From contig NC_092860.1 in assembly GCF_032062135.1 (NCBI RefSeq), positions 130,810,755-130,874,754 of the forward strand: 64,000 nucleotides of DNA. Reading direction: 5' to 3'. The position numbers and the translations under genes are program-made. How positions within the stretch are numbered: the first letter of the stretch is position 1; each line of letters starts with the position of its first letter. This stretch comes from Pyxicephalus adspersus (taxonomy: Eukaryota > Chordata > Amphibia > Anura > Pyxicephalidae). Below are positions 12,650-25,282 of this stretch, piece by piece. The notes beneath the pieces were generated by a model. It was not told where the DNA came from. It searched no databases and saw nothing but the letters and a program-made list of their open reading frames with translations.

Positions 12650-14272
12650 CACAACGTGGCTACAAGACATTCTGCATGAAGCATGAATTGTAGCCACTGG
12701 CATTAGAGATATACATTTCCCAGCAAAGGATATCTTGTATTTATGAGGACTAATTGAACGCATGTTTTAAAAACAACAAGAGGAAGGATTGAATCATTGC
12801 ACTTTGCACTGAAACAAAAAACAACATACAGTTAATAATATTATATATTTGATATTTTTATATATCCTATATATTATTTTTTACGTCTCTGTCATAGCAA
12901 AGAAAATATTATAGATTTAGAGTTAGGATTTTGACTAAAGCCATTCATGCACTTTTATTATTAATACGGCTTCATTTAGATACACAGACATTTTTGGCAC
13001 AATTCTATTACTTTAAATATTGTAAAATTCAAAATTCACCTTTATATCTATTTTATGGCTTCTCTTTAATAATTTTGTACTGTGGTCTCCTGAAAAGTGA
13101 TTTATCAAAGCAGTAGTAAAATAAATCATAAGCTTATATTTCTGGAGTGTCAGTGTATATAGCGTTCCGACATTGGATCTGGTCCTGTAGAGAAGGCCAG
13201 AATCTCTCGCTTCATTAACCTCTCTGTCCCCACTGATTGTCTTTCTCTGCCACATTCAGTATGGATTCTGGTGTAGGTCTAGTTAATCTGTCATTGTGAC
13301 TAGACTTACAGCTTCCCACAGACAGTTTGTTCCGGAATGGAATATGAGGCTTCATGCAAATGAATGAATGCCACAACTGCTCTTTTCACCGTTTACAAAG
13401 GAGCAAAATTGCTGTGTGTAAATGTGGAAATTGCTGATATTTTATTTCTATAAATAGCTCGCCTTTGGAGTGTCAGGTTTCATTGGTGCCGTTTCCTGGG
13501 AGTTTTTTGGCTTCTTATCGCTGTTTTTCAGAGAGACGAATACAAATGAGGTTGTTCTGCAGCGCACCCAACATTCTGCTACTGGAGCACCATTGCCTAG
13601 TTCCCATTCTCCTGAGCATGAGTGATTACTGGGAGGAATGTGCAATCAAACTTACACAATAGCGCACAAAGTATAATTAGTGAAGGTGTATTAAATGTTT
13701 AACAGCAACTTCTGGATGCTACCTGATTTGAGGCTTCAAAGCAGCACAATCAACATTTGCTATATTCCGTGTTAAGGCCTCTTTCAATCTACCGCATAAG
13801 TTAAGAGACAATAGCACGGAAGTCACATAACTTGAACAAACCCCCCAAAGATCTACCAAGTCAGCAGGCAGATATTTTCGGTTCTAGCAACCCAACTTTG
13901 TAAGCTCATAGGGCTCAGCACCAGGGGCAGTATATTCTGCTCATTTCTGCTTTGCCATAAATCATTGCTGTTTAGCACCATTCAGAAGTGATTGGCAGGT
14001 AAATTAGGCTTTTATACACAAAAATGTCAATTAGGGACTTTTACAAGCTTTTAAAAATGGCTAATGGGCTATGACATCATGGGTAATGACGGTAGTTTAC
14101 ATTCAAGGCTAATTCTGTAACTTCCTGTGCTGGGATCCATGGGACATTATTATAAAGTCAGAAAAAAGAGGCTTTTTTATTTGTATTTTTTATTAACATA
14201 CTCAAGTAAAGTATAATGAAAAAAGTACAAAACAAGAAAAAGCTAGTTGGCAGGTCCCAGACTAAGGCTACA
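12650..14272. other. Intergenic, nothing recognised
   Basis: It includes short overlapping ORFs near 13448-13662 on both strands without domain features. Confidence 0.5.
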
Positions 14273-14275
14273 TAC

Positions 14276-14567
14276 ACCCGTCAGATGATTCTCATACGAT
14301 TATCGCTTTAGGGCTAGTATCAGATGACAATCTGATGTACGTGCCGCATAGATCCTTCCTGGTGGATCCACAAATGACCAATGACCACAATGAAAGAAAA
14401 GGGAAGAGAGCACAGCGGGGTTCCGTCCCCTCATTCTGCCTCCTCTCCATAGAGCAGAATGGCGCTGAATGTACAGTACTTGTTCATGAATCTTTCAATC
14501 TTTTGTCATTGGAAAGGATCGTGAAAGATGCTTTGCAACAACAAAAATCTAACGTGTGTACGTAGCC
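14276..14567. mobile_element. PIF/Harbinger-like MITE (292 bp)
   Basis: The terminal inverted repeat is GGCTACATACAC / GTGTGTACGTAGCC with a TAA on each side (14273-14275 and 14568-14570), the 3-bp TWA duplication of the PIF/Harbinger superfamily. The interior has no transposase. Confidence 0.65.
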
Positions 14568-15012
14568 TAATTAAGCATACAGCATTGTAACCAAGTAATG
14601 AATATTGGCACAGCTAGAATGTAAAAATTGTATACAAGATTAAGGTAAGGTAGCCAGACAACCCAAGCCATGTTATCAGCTCTAATAATAATTACTAAGA
14701 AGTGTATACCAGAAGGAAGAAGGAGAGCAGAAAGGGTACGACATGGTAAGCATGTGGTGGAGGATTAAAATATTCCACTTAGGTAGTTATTCAACCAGTC
14801 CATAAAAGGTGAAAACAAATCCCTTTCTTCCAAAACTTTATAAAATGTATCCAACCCCTTCTCTTGAAAACTATGTATCCAATCTTTTGAAGAATAACAT
14901 GTATCCTGTGAAAGAGATTAAAAGTGAAGGGTGGCAAAGCTAACTTTAATTTAGTTGCTATGATGGAGGTAGGATGATTTGAAGGCATGAGGAAGTAGGG
15001 AAGTAATCCCCA

Positions 15013-15139
15013 CCTACTATTTGTAAGCTCTTCAGGGCAGGGTCCTCTCCTCCTGTATCACTGTCTGTATTAGTCTGTCATTTGCAACCCCTATTTAATG
15101 TACAGCGCTGCGTAATATGTTGGCACTATATAAATCCTG

Positions 15140-15172
<33 letters not shown>

Positions 15173-15190
15173 AATAATAATAATAATAAT
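15013..15190 (+). mobile_element. LINE (L2/CR1-type) 3' tail with (TTA)n/(TAA)n
   Basis: TTGTAAGCTCTTCAGGGCAG, GTCACTGTCTGTATT-like and CGCTGCGTAATATGTTGGC match the tails at 6661 and 31585. It ends in a trinucleotide microsatellite that switches from TTA to TAA. Confidence 0.7.
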
Positions 15191-15784
15191 CATAATATTA
15201 ATAATGTAAATTGGGCAAGAATGTCTAAGGAATTTGATGACCCATAACATCTCCTAGGAGCTGTGCACCAAGCATGTCTGCACTCAAGGGCATTCCTAAA
15301 ATATGTTCTTCTGTGTACATCAAGACACCAAGATAAGATAAAGAATCTCCAGGGTTTGGTACCACTAAACCAAATGATTTTATATGCATATTCTTTGTAA
15401 GTGGTACAAAAAGGAGCTCCCATATGTATTGTATCTTATAGTGTTGTACTCCTCTAGTGACAACTCATACCAGAACGCCCTCACAATGCAACATATAGGG
15501 AAATGTATACTATATAACTGCTGTGAATGGTGGATAAGTTTGCAAGTAGAATACATTTATTGAAAGGCCCCTTTTTGCAGGGCTTTTTAAAAGGGGTGAG
15601 TTCATGGAGGATGGTGGTTTTATGTAAGGAATGAGAAAAGTGTCTAATTTGTAAATAAACATAGAAGGAGGATTTGGTACCTTATATTTGTCTAGTATAT
15701 TTTTGTGAATAGTGGTGGTCAGATAGTTCTGATCAAAGTAAATTTCAAGTTGGATCATAGTTATTCTGACCTCAGTTTGGAACC

Positions 15785-15985
15785 TCAACTTTGACTCCAA
15801 GATCGGGCATGTGCAGAAGGAAAGGCCAAAACCTCCTAGGATATGTGACGTGTATCCCAGGAGGCCCTGGTTTTCCTATTCAGTCTTACCGCCGTGGCAG
15901 TAAAGACAGAAGGGGAGGGTTCCTAAACCAAAAGAAAAATGATTAAAAATAAAGAAATACAAAAAAAAGGTCCGCTTTAAGGTAT
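15785..15985. repeat. Partial copy of the 9455 repeat, reverse orientation
   Basis: GTATCCCAGGAGGCCCTGG, CCGCCGTGGCAGTAAAGACAG and GGTCCGCTTTAAGG mirror the blocks of the 9455 repeat on the opposite strand. Confidence 0.55.
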
Positions 15986-18984
15986 CTGGAGTCTGACCAC
16001 AATAATGTTTTCGCAACATCAGAAATTTTGCTACAATATCAGACACTTCCAGAAGGTGGTGCTGCAAGTAAAATCTGTATTTGCAATGCTAAAAAAAAAA
16101 AACAGCTTAGACATGGGCACTAGTTATTATAGGGGGGGATTTGCCATTTCTGAATATGTAGCTTTTTGTAATATTTTGGCCCATCAGAAATGCTTTAGGC
16201 AGTTTGTGAATGTTTTAAAATGGTTTAGCATTTTATATACTACACTAGAGGGTAAAACTGATGGAATATGTTAAAATAAATACTGTATGCGTATCAAAAT
16301 ACCCCTAGGCAATATACATTTGTGTGAACTGAAAACAATGCAGGTGCCTATGTCCATGTATTTACATGTTGAATCATTATTTTTGTAGTACTGTAAAAAC
16401 TGTAAAAAGGGGACATTTTAATATAAGCCCTTTAGTTTTAGATAATGTATTGAAGAGTTCATTTTTTGTCAGTTTTTTAATGCTTCCTTCATCGTGGCTA
16501 AGGAGATTTACCGTTCTATTTATCCTGAAGATAATTGTCACCAAGACAGATGGAGAAAATAATATGACTGTAAATTATATAATGGGGACCAATGTTCAGG
16601 TGGAAATTTTCAATGATGAGATCTTCCATCACTTAGGGTAATTTCCTTTTTTTATTTTTCTCAGTACAGGAAAATAAGAGAAACATCTCCAGCAGAATTT
16701 AGGCAATAAAACGGAATCTTATTGGAAAAGTCTTTATAAAAGATTAGTCTTTATTGACCTATGTACGTTCAAGTACTGTGGGGTTATTCAATCTCAAAGT
16801 TTACAGCAAAAAGTACTTTTTCACTTGAGCAACACAGCTCATTTTGCTCTGATCTCCCAGCAGTGATCTGGTAGCGCGTCAGCCTTCTAAACTTCATTAG
16901 AATACAGAGTATGTGCATTGGAAGTGGGGACAGCAGAGTGCTGAAATCAGACTTGAACAGTTTCCCCCCCACTTTTGTTGAGGAGAAATTGCTTCACAAT
17001 AACTGCAATTTTAAATGTTAATATTTAAATTCTGATAGTTTGGGCATTGTTATACAATACCATGTATGTCAACCCAAAAGTTTTTTCTTTCAGGCATTCT
17101 TTTTATTCTTTTGTATAGAGCAGGGAAGGGTTATAACCCCCTATCAAGTTATTTTATCGCTTTCTTTAACTCATTATGGAAATTTTCATTCTAGAAAGCT
17201 TTCCCTAGAACAATGTTCATCAATTCCTCCAAGCAAGGACATGGACAGCAATAACAAATTGACAAACGGTCTGTCCTTTCCCAACTTGTTTAAAAATCCA
17301 CTTAGTTTGCAGGAAGCAATAGATCATCATCAATAGATCCCACCCACTCTTGCTCGAATGTACATATATGTCATAGATTAGTTGGTTGCCTGTGGATCAG
17401 TCTTTGTTGGTTTATCCTGCTGAAACTTACTTTCTGCACTTTCTTTTTTTATACTTTAAGGCTTGAGCATAGCTGTGTATGTCAACCTATCACTAATGTG
17501 TTAGTATTTGTTAGCCTATGGTTTGTCTTTTATTCTGTGTTTTAGATTGACCTTACTTGATGATTTCCTTGTTCTGACCTTGTTCAAATTCTGCACTTCT
17601 GTATTTCCTGATGAAGTGTTGCTCTTGTTTTAAGGCCAGCCCTAGTTAAACAACGTTTGGCTATACTTCTGTTGTATACTTCTATGTTTCTGTCTTAGCT
17701 CCTGGCACCATCTCTGCCCAGTTGGATATGACACATGGCCATTGTCTTTGGTACTTCACCTGCTTGCTATCACTAATGTCATGCCAGAGAGTGCCCCATG
17801 AATAGTTCCAACCGCACCCCAGAGGGTATCCAATGACAATCAATATTTAGTAATGATAACATTTGGAGAGCCAAGACCTTCCCACTGGTGGCTCTACACA
17901 TACCTGACCATTCTAGTCTACACAAATCCTATCCCTATCCTATAACCTTACGATATGCTAGTTGTATGTAAAAACAAATTTAAAGAGAAACTTTCTATTT
18001 GGCTAAATACTTCATATTTGTACCCAGGATCAAAATTAGGTACATACAGTAATATGATATGGAATATTTAATTTGAATGTCTAGGTTTTCTTGGGGGCTT
18101 CAGGGATATTTGGTGAATATGGTAAGCTATCAAAGTTAAGCTATTATGTAACTTGTTTTTAAGCAGCAACATTAATGTACATGACTTGACGGTAGGGTGA
18201 TGTTAAGTGCTAGTAAGCGAGAATTTAAATAATTCAAAACCTATTCAAAATAATGTCCAATAGTCAACACAAAATACAAAGTCCTACAATGTTAGCTTAC
18301 TGTGCAAATTTGCATCAGAATCTGTGTGTCTCCTTTCTGCTGCCCATTTCTTCAGCTCCGTTATTTATGGCACTGTACAGACAGCACTATATGAAATGCC
18401 CCTCTCGTTATTTTTATGCACCATGCAGCTCTTATTCCAGCATATTAAATTACTCTCTTTCTGTTTAGTCAGGGTGCTTAGGCGATTTTTCTCCGTTTGC
18501 GAGTATATCACAGAGCAAAATAAGAAAATTGATGTAGCCGAGAATGTTATTTACTCTGTAATAAAAAAGCAATCAGTGGAGTCAGACCCATGGCTTCCTG
18601 TACAGAAAGTTGCTAAATTATTGTTTGTAAGGCATTCATCAAAAACTAGTTGTTTTAAACAGTCTTGTAGCAAACAAGGTTTGCTGTGTTACAGATCTGT
18701 TTTTATGAGAGATGTCTTTTACTGCAATCCTGCTGAAAAATAGTCCCCATTTTTCTCCACTTTACTATTTACTACCTGCAGATAAATCTCACAATTTCAT
18801 TGTCAGACAATGCTACACTGCTGAGCTTCTGAACGTATTCAAACCTCTGTTATGAGTGAGTTAAACATTGCCCTTCGTTTTACAAGACAGTTAAAGCCAA
18901 CCTAAGCCAATTGTTTCCACTGTCTTTATTTGCTATTGTTTTCACAACCATGGAGATTAATGTCTATCTGCTGCTGGACACTAA
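15986..18984. other. Intergenic, no gene recognised
   Basis: The longest frame (18324-18743 +, 139 codons) starts with a hydrophobic stretch but has no family motif, splice context or codon pattern that supports a gene. I treat it as chance. Confidence 0.5.
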
Positions 18985-19172
18985 GGCAAAGTTCTCCAAG
19001 ACTGGACAAGATAGACGATCATGGGTGAACCTGGGTGTTCCAGCCAAATTGGAATGGATCTAGTGTATGATTGAAAACAAATAATAGCTAACAATTCCGG
19101 TTAATTGGTCACCCAGGTTCACCCCTGATAGTCTATCTTCTCAAGCCTTAGAGCTTTAATAAATCAGGCCCT
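18985..19172. repeat. Palindromic MITE copy
   Basis: GTTCTCCAAGACTGGACAAG and GGGTGAACCTGGGTG on the left are mirrored by CACCCAGGTTCACCC and TTCTCAAGCCTTAGAGC on the right. Confidence 0.65.
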
Positions 19173-19334
19173 ATGTTCAGACTGTATGTCTGTGAAGGTT
19201 CTCATTTATCCAGGTCACTAAATACCAAGTAGTAATTATGTTAAAAAGATAAGTAAAATTATAAGTAAGTAAAACCCTAAAACAAAAATATAAAATGGAA
19301 AGTAGACACGCCAATAATTACTTTAGAAAAGAGT

Positions 19335-20039
19335 GATGAACAAGAGGGTTGAAAAATGTGGGACTTTCTTGGGATTGCAAAAGGTAATTTTGTTTAAAAT
19401 GTCAAATTTTATTCTGTAAAGCAATATAAAAATCTCCAAAAGACAACACAAAAAACATACAAATGTGTACATAATCACAATACAATCATAGTATCGTAGT
19501 GACAATACAAAATCTGGTACAGGTAGTCCCCGGGTTACATATGATATAGGAACTGTAGGTTTGTTCTTAAGTTGAATTTGAAGTCGGAACAGGTACATTA
19601 TTTTATTAAATTAGAACAGATGTTTGTCTCAACATATTATCAGGCAGCCTTTTATTCTTTTCCCCTGATGTGTGGCTGTGTGCAAGTTGTAACCTAAGGA
19701 TTTCTTGGATGCAATGAATCATTGAACCTTACAATGTATACAATATACGGTAATACATTCCTGATGAAGCAGCCTGAGTTCTGTGAAATGCGTTGAATGA
19801 AAATATTCTCTCCCCTCTAGTAAAATATTTTTCTATATGAGATACGTCTAGAGGGGGGATGTACCCTCATATATAATTGAAAAGGTATACCAATGTGACT
19901 ATGTACACATTTGTATGTTTTTAGCATTTTCTTTTAATGATAGTTTAAATTGCTTTGGAAAAAAAAAATTTGGCATTGTAAACAAAATTAACTTTTGAAG
20001 TCCCAAGAAAGTCCCACTTTTTTAACTGTCCTTTTCATC
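19335..20039. repeat. Long inverted repeat, arms about 150 bp
   Basis: The left arm 19335-19487 (GTGGGACTTTCTTGGGA... ACATACAAATGTGTACATA) is complementary to the right arm 19885-20039. The spacer holds a CAGGTAGTCCC fragment and CCTGATGAAGCAGCCTGAG with AATGCGTTG. Confidence 0.75.
19520..19648. mobile_element. 5' fragment of a CAGGTAGTCCC-family element
   Basis: It matches the left end of the 10756 element (CAGGTAGTCCCCGGGTTACA through TCTCAACATATTAT) and then breaks off. It sits between the arms of the inverted repeat at 19335-20039. Confidence 0.7.
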
Positions 20040-21243
20040 GCTTTTTTCAGTAACAAGTAGTAGTTATTTACACTTAACTAGACTTGTTCTTGTAATGTCG
20101 AAGATGTTTTATAGCTCTTCAAGCTACTTCATCAGTTTAGTGTAGGAAATGGGGTACCCCAGTGACCCATCATAGGCCTGGACCATGCTGGGGGGTTTCC
20201 TACACTGGTAGAACTTATGAAGCAGCATGGAACCCGGCGCAATGTTACCAGAAAAAGTCAAATTGAATGTGATTAACTACTACTAGATAAGCTCAGACTG
20301 GTGGTGAGGTTGTGGTGAAGTAACTTCTTCCTTATGCCACTGAAGGGCTGCCTGGGGGGCCTACATGTAATGCCCACTTGTGGCAGCCCAGTAAAGAATC
20401 GGGATGGCACTGAGTGGTTTAGTAGCGTCCATTGCCTCCCACTGTCAAATCTGCAATGAACCAGAAGTGCAGGCAGCTGAGAGTCTGGTATACTGCCAGG
20501 GGCCAGGAGCCATGCTAGCTGCTATGGGTCTGGAGAAAACTTTACACAACTGAACTGTAAAGAATGGTTACTGTCAAACTATAGTGATCACAAGTTGGGT
20601 ATTGGTGTCTTCCAAACTCTTCTATAAGACTATAGTTGTATTAACAGCCAGATTTACTGCAAGCAGATGATGTTTGTGACTGCACTCATTTTATTGCATT
20701 GTTGAGGTATGCATGCTTGTATACATGGGTACTCACAAATACATATGCCTTATAATGTGGATCTTCATTCTGGCCCACTGAATCTTGATGTAAGTCTACT
20801 GCTAGCACACCTTCAAAGATATCTATACCCAAATTTTTGTTTTAGTTTTGAATGGATTGGAACTCCTAAATGTTTTTACTACAATTGTAGACTTTGTTGG
20901 AGGGATACAATTACTTCCTGTCTAGTTTGTTACAAGAAACGAAAGGTGCAATTACTAGATTGGAGCCCCAGAGAGCCTTTCCATATTCTATTCAAACTTA
21001 AAAAATCATTTTAGGCATAGCCATACTTTGATAGTACATCAGTTGTTAAAAACATGTGTGTATCGTAAAACATTCTGTCTGTGCTTGTACCACAATAGGA
21101 AATAATAGACCAACAATGCAAACACTGCTGTACTATGAGTCCTCCATAGATGTAAACTCTATTTGTTCTGTGGGTGGGAATGTGCCACAATGGACATCGT
21201 GCCAAGTGCCTAAACTTGAAAGAACTGTGAAGACCTTCTTCAC
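20040..21243. other. Intergenic, nothing recognised
   Basis: Mostly unique-looking. A 101-codon frame at 20709-21014 has no recognisable features. Confidence 0.5.
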
Positions 21244-21770
21244 TGAGATCCATTTCACCTTAGAATCAAATTCAAGTTCCTGTGCTTTGCCTTTGAATTC
21301 CTGCACAGTTCTTGTCCCACTTACCTTTCTGACCTGGTAAAAAAACACTCCCCCTGCCGCTCTCTCCGCTCCTCCGATGACCCACTAATGACTTCCACAC
21401 TCATAGTCTCATAACACGCACGGATACGAGACTTCTCTAGAGCTGCCCCAACTCTCTGGAATGGTCTTCCTCGTCCTATTTGGCTTGCTCATACTTTCTG
21501 CTAATTTAAAAGTCACTCAAAACCAATTTTTTCAAACTTGCCTACCCATCTTCTTTTGAAACCGTCACTACTTCCCACTACTACATATCTCCCCTCCTAT
21601 TGTGTGTTACTTTTCCCACCTCCTAGATTGTAATCGGCATAGGTCCTTCTCCTCTTCCTGAGTTACTGTTTGTATTCGTCTGTCATTTACAAACCCTATT
21701 TAATGTATAGCACTGCGTAAACTGTTGTCGCTATATAAATCCTGTTTATTATTAATAATAATAATAAAAA
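21244..21770 (+). mobile_element. LINE (L2/CR1-type) 3' end, about 0.5 kb
   Basis: In shifted frames it encodes the usual L2 ORF2 end (TRGFS..AP.LWNGLP-like, then a SFK..LKTxFFKL-like block). The 3'UTR CCTCCTAGATTGTAAT...TATATAAATCCTGTTTATTA follows. Several frameshifts show it is inactive. Confidence 0.72.
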
Positions 21771-24700
21771 GACCTACCACAATGTTCCCCTCTAACATAG
21801 CCAATGAGTGAACATATTATACAGCACATGGTGAAATGCTCATTCTTTTCCCTACTAGGAAAGGTATGAATGCCTTTTTCCACAGTTTTTAAAACAAGTC
21901 CTCCTAATGAACTGAGAAGTATCTAAGAGTATCAATTTTCAAAACACTCTCACCATTGATTGATCATTAGGTTGTAATGTCTTCTCAACAAAGCTTCTGG
22001 GTAAACTCTTTCTCTATTTAGTAAACCCACCGTTGAGATAATAAAGGTCTTTGTAAAGTAGCTGATGAGTTCATTAACTTTTTAATAGGACCCAAATAGA
22101 ATAGGACACAAAACTTGTGTCAAACTGGAACTGAAGACCAGACATGGTCTGATGCTGCGACCAGATGAAGGCAATGGCGTGGCTTGCATCTCTAGAGCTA
22201 GGTGGAAGATATAGGAGAGAACCACTATGCGTCAATCCTGTTCACTGCTCCAAACGTGAAGCCCAAATACAGTCAGAACAAAAGATATTCAGTGATGTGT
22301 GTAACTAAGCACACCCAATGTAATTGTTGCTATCATTTATGAACAGACATACATCATATCTTCATTCAAGTGCCTAAAGGTAAAGGCGATGTACTTGGAC
22401 AAATAACACCAAAAAATTATGATATCAAAAATAAATAAAAAATAATATATGCATTCCTTGAATAAAAATGTTGAGTTGACACATGGAAAAAGGAAGTAAA
22501 ACTCTACATTTACAACCACTTTAAATCTTTGATATTAGAAAAGAGTGTTCCAGATAAAAGGGAAATTATTAAGACCTCTTTAGGCAATGTGACATTGTAA
22601 CCTGTCTTATTTAAACCTCAGATTACTGGATTTTAGTGTTCGCTATATATGTACATTGTTTCACCATGTCAAGATTAAAAGCGCTTTATAAGGTCTTAGA
22701 AAGATGGTTCCGAATGTCTACAGGTCTGGTGATGAATTTAAATTGATGATAGCCAAATTATCTGAAATCAGTCATTGCACTGTTAAGAAAATATTCTGTA
22801 AGTGACATAGATTTAAAATGATTAAACTATTAATTTTTATGGCTGGCTGTTATAGCAAATTCAGCCCAAAAACTGACCCAGTGATGCTAAAATTAGATCT
22901 AGCAAAGAAATTTGGTGTTTTATGGGACTTTAGGAAGCCCATTTAGAATATGGGTTTGTGTGCAGAATTGTGCTTTAACAAGCTTTTTTTATCACTTAAC
23001 AAACATGTGTAGTAAATTGTTGGTTTGAGGATATCTGGTTGGTTCTAAAACAGTTTTTACATATATATTACAATCTGATTGCACACTCTAGTTATACTAT
23101 AGTTATGCACTATAGGGAATATCTAAATAAAATTCTAAAGAATGTTTCAGGCAAGCCCTCACCCTTTATTGTAGTTGTATATTGAAGGGCAGGTGTCATT
23201 TAAGATGCCACCCCAACCCAACCTGCACCAGGCATTGTTTAGAATAGCCGGGGTATCTCTACACTGCTTACAGAGTTCATTGTTTTATGGACAATAGTCC
23301 CACTATGTTTTACTGTAGTTAACGGTTTTGTTAACCACAGTGCAAAGCATCTCCAAAGTATTGTGATCATTTGCACTGCACTTGGCAATAATATCAAGCA
23401 CAGCCTGGTATAAATGGAGGTCACATAACCTCCTAAATCACACCTAAAGTTCAAATTAAGGGTTGCTTGGCCCAGGCACCCATGAAATCCCTGCAAACAC
23501 CACCTCATGTCCACGCTATCTACTGGTCTTATGGCTGAGGCTGGGTTCTTTGATTAGCTGCTTGGACAATGCTAGTCAGGTCTTTTTGCGCAAAAAGGAG
23601 GTATTTTTTTTGGGGGGGGGAGGGATTGAGCAAGCAACCCTTAAGTTGAACTTTAGGTTCGATTTAGCAGGTATTTTGGGGGGGAATTGAGCAACTTTTT
23701 GGATTAATGGTATATTTTTCTTTTTGGATTTGCATACATTGCCTATTTACACTTGCCCTCATTAAGGGTGTTTCCCTCTCTTCACTAATAACTTTAAATG
23801 TAGAGCCACCTCATTAAGAAATCATATATAATGTATAAAAGAAGAAGAATGAGGTTCACGGCTCTTGGGATTGTAATATATACGTGTATTTGTTACATAG
23901 TATCAAAGAAAAACGTTTACATAACACAATCAGCTATTTTACCTTGGTCCTGTTAACACTTCACAGGACCTAGGTATTATATGCTAGACACAGTACTTCT
24001 ATGTCATCAAACAAATAAATGTGTGAAGAACCGCAAAAGTTCCGACCGTATAGAGTTTGTGCAAAAATCTGATGCGTTTCGCCACCATTAGGCTTCCTCT
24101 TTTGTATGTAATTTACGGTCAATGGGAGATCATAAAAGACACAAACATGCGTGATGATAAATGTAGCAAGGTGAAGGTTGAAAACCTTGTTCAAGTTAGT
24201 GCTCCTTAAGCCTTAAAGAGGATTTTGGTATATTTCTATATTGATGTACACAAATTATTCGTTAAAGCTTTTGGTTCATTCATCCATCAAAACTGTAAGG
24301 ATGTATTGGAGAGGCACAGACCTTCCATTGCAATTTTAGAAACAGATCTTGTAAGCTGAAATGAATAGGGTCACAAAGGAGTATTGCAGGGAGATGAGCA
24401 ATGAGAGCACAGCCCTAAAGGAAATTGCACATAATGATTGTAATGTATGTTGCCGGATTCAGGTATGAGTTATGGTTATTCATTTCATAAAGCTAATATA
24501 TATTATGTTATGTAAGACTGTATCATTTATACAATATGGTTATATGTAAAACATTTTCTGTGTATTTTTTTTAGAATCTCCCAATGTCCATTTAACACTT
24601 ATGTACTTCTTCCCAAGGTTTATTATACAGGATACTTGTTTCTTCATACTAAAATAAAACCGGTAACGTGATCTAGTTGTAAAGGTACAATTTCCTTCCA

Positions 24701-24899
24701 GGAGTCCCTAGGCTGCCCCGGGGTCACCGCTTGTGACATATCACCCAGGGTAACCCTGCGCTTATTCCAAACACACATCTTTTTTCAGCCCAAGCAAGGT
24801 CATCCTCTGATCTGCCCTCCTCATGTTCAAGGAGGATGGGGCATACTGAAACACAGTAGGAACCTTTGCTACTTGGGGATTATTTTTAAACTCACCCGA
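21771..24899. other. Intergenic, upstream of LGI2
   Basis: Apart from the inverted repeat at 23429-23672 and an isolated GATGCGTTTCGCC / AGGCTTCCTC motif at 24057-24088, no gene or repeat was resolved. Distal LGI2 regulatory elements could lie here but none can be read. Confidence 0.5.
23429..23672. repeat. Inverted repeat with about 42-bp arms
   Basis: Left CACCTAAAGTTCAAATTAAG plus GGTTGCTTG is the complement of right CAAGCAACCCTTAAGTTG plus AACTTTAGGT. The spacer includes the palindrome CTTTTTGCGCAAAAAG. Confidence 0.7.
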
Positions 24900-25100
24900 A
24901 TGGAGGGTTTAATAAATTATTCATTGGAGGGAAGAAGGAAAAAAAAGAGGCTGCGGCTGAAGTGCTGATGTCAGGAGACAAGTGCAGTGTAGTATGGTGC
25001 AGTCAGGATAAGGAATGCCTGCCAGCCTTCCCAAGTCTCTGTCCTCCCAGCACTCACTATTACACAGTGCATACACATTCTCTCAGACAGGGGGGTCAGG
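24900..25100 (+). promoter_or_regulatory. Probable LGI2 5'UTR / proximal promoter
   Basis: This is the stretch directly upstream of the LGI2 start. It has purine-rich then CT-rich sequence but no TATA box at a convincing distance, so the transcription start cannot be placed. An upstream ATG at 24968 (C at -3, weak context) opens a frame that runs past the LGI2 ATG to 25315 in a different frame. It would be an overlapping uORF if it lies in the transcript. Confidence 0.3.
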
Positions 25101-25282
25101 ATGAGGATGGCACTCATGAAGGAACCCCTGCTATTCCTTATGTTACTGGGTTGTATGCACCACACTGCTCAACTAAAGAAAGCTACCAGATGCCCATCCA
25201 CATGCAGCTGCACCAAGGAATCAGTCATATGTGTCGGCTCTTCCTGGATTCCCAAGACCATTCCCAGCGACATCAGCTCCTT
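25101..25282 (+). CDS. LGI2: LGI2 exon 1 (signal peptide, LRR N-cap)
   Basis: The ATG at 25101 has A at -3 and opens a basic, then Leu-rich leader (LLFLMLLGC) typical of a signal peptide. Further in-frame Mets follow at residues 3 and 6, so the exact start could move by a few codons. The mature part carries the four LRR N-cap cysteines (C-x3-C-x-C-x6-C) followed by the LGI2-like block [18 protein letters not shown]. The exon ends after TT of a Leu codon at a strong donor GTAAGT (25283), phase 2. Confidence 0.95.

Noticed and set aside
18324..18743. 139-codon + strand ORF with a hydrophobic start
   Set aside because: No recognised family, no splice or promoter context, and the composition is typical of AT-rich intergenic DNA.
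24962..24970. Start of the 24962-25315 frame at GTG
   Set aside because: 24962 is not an ATG. Only the ATG at 24968 could serve as a eukaryotic start, and in weak context.
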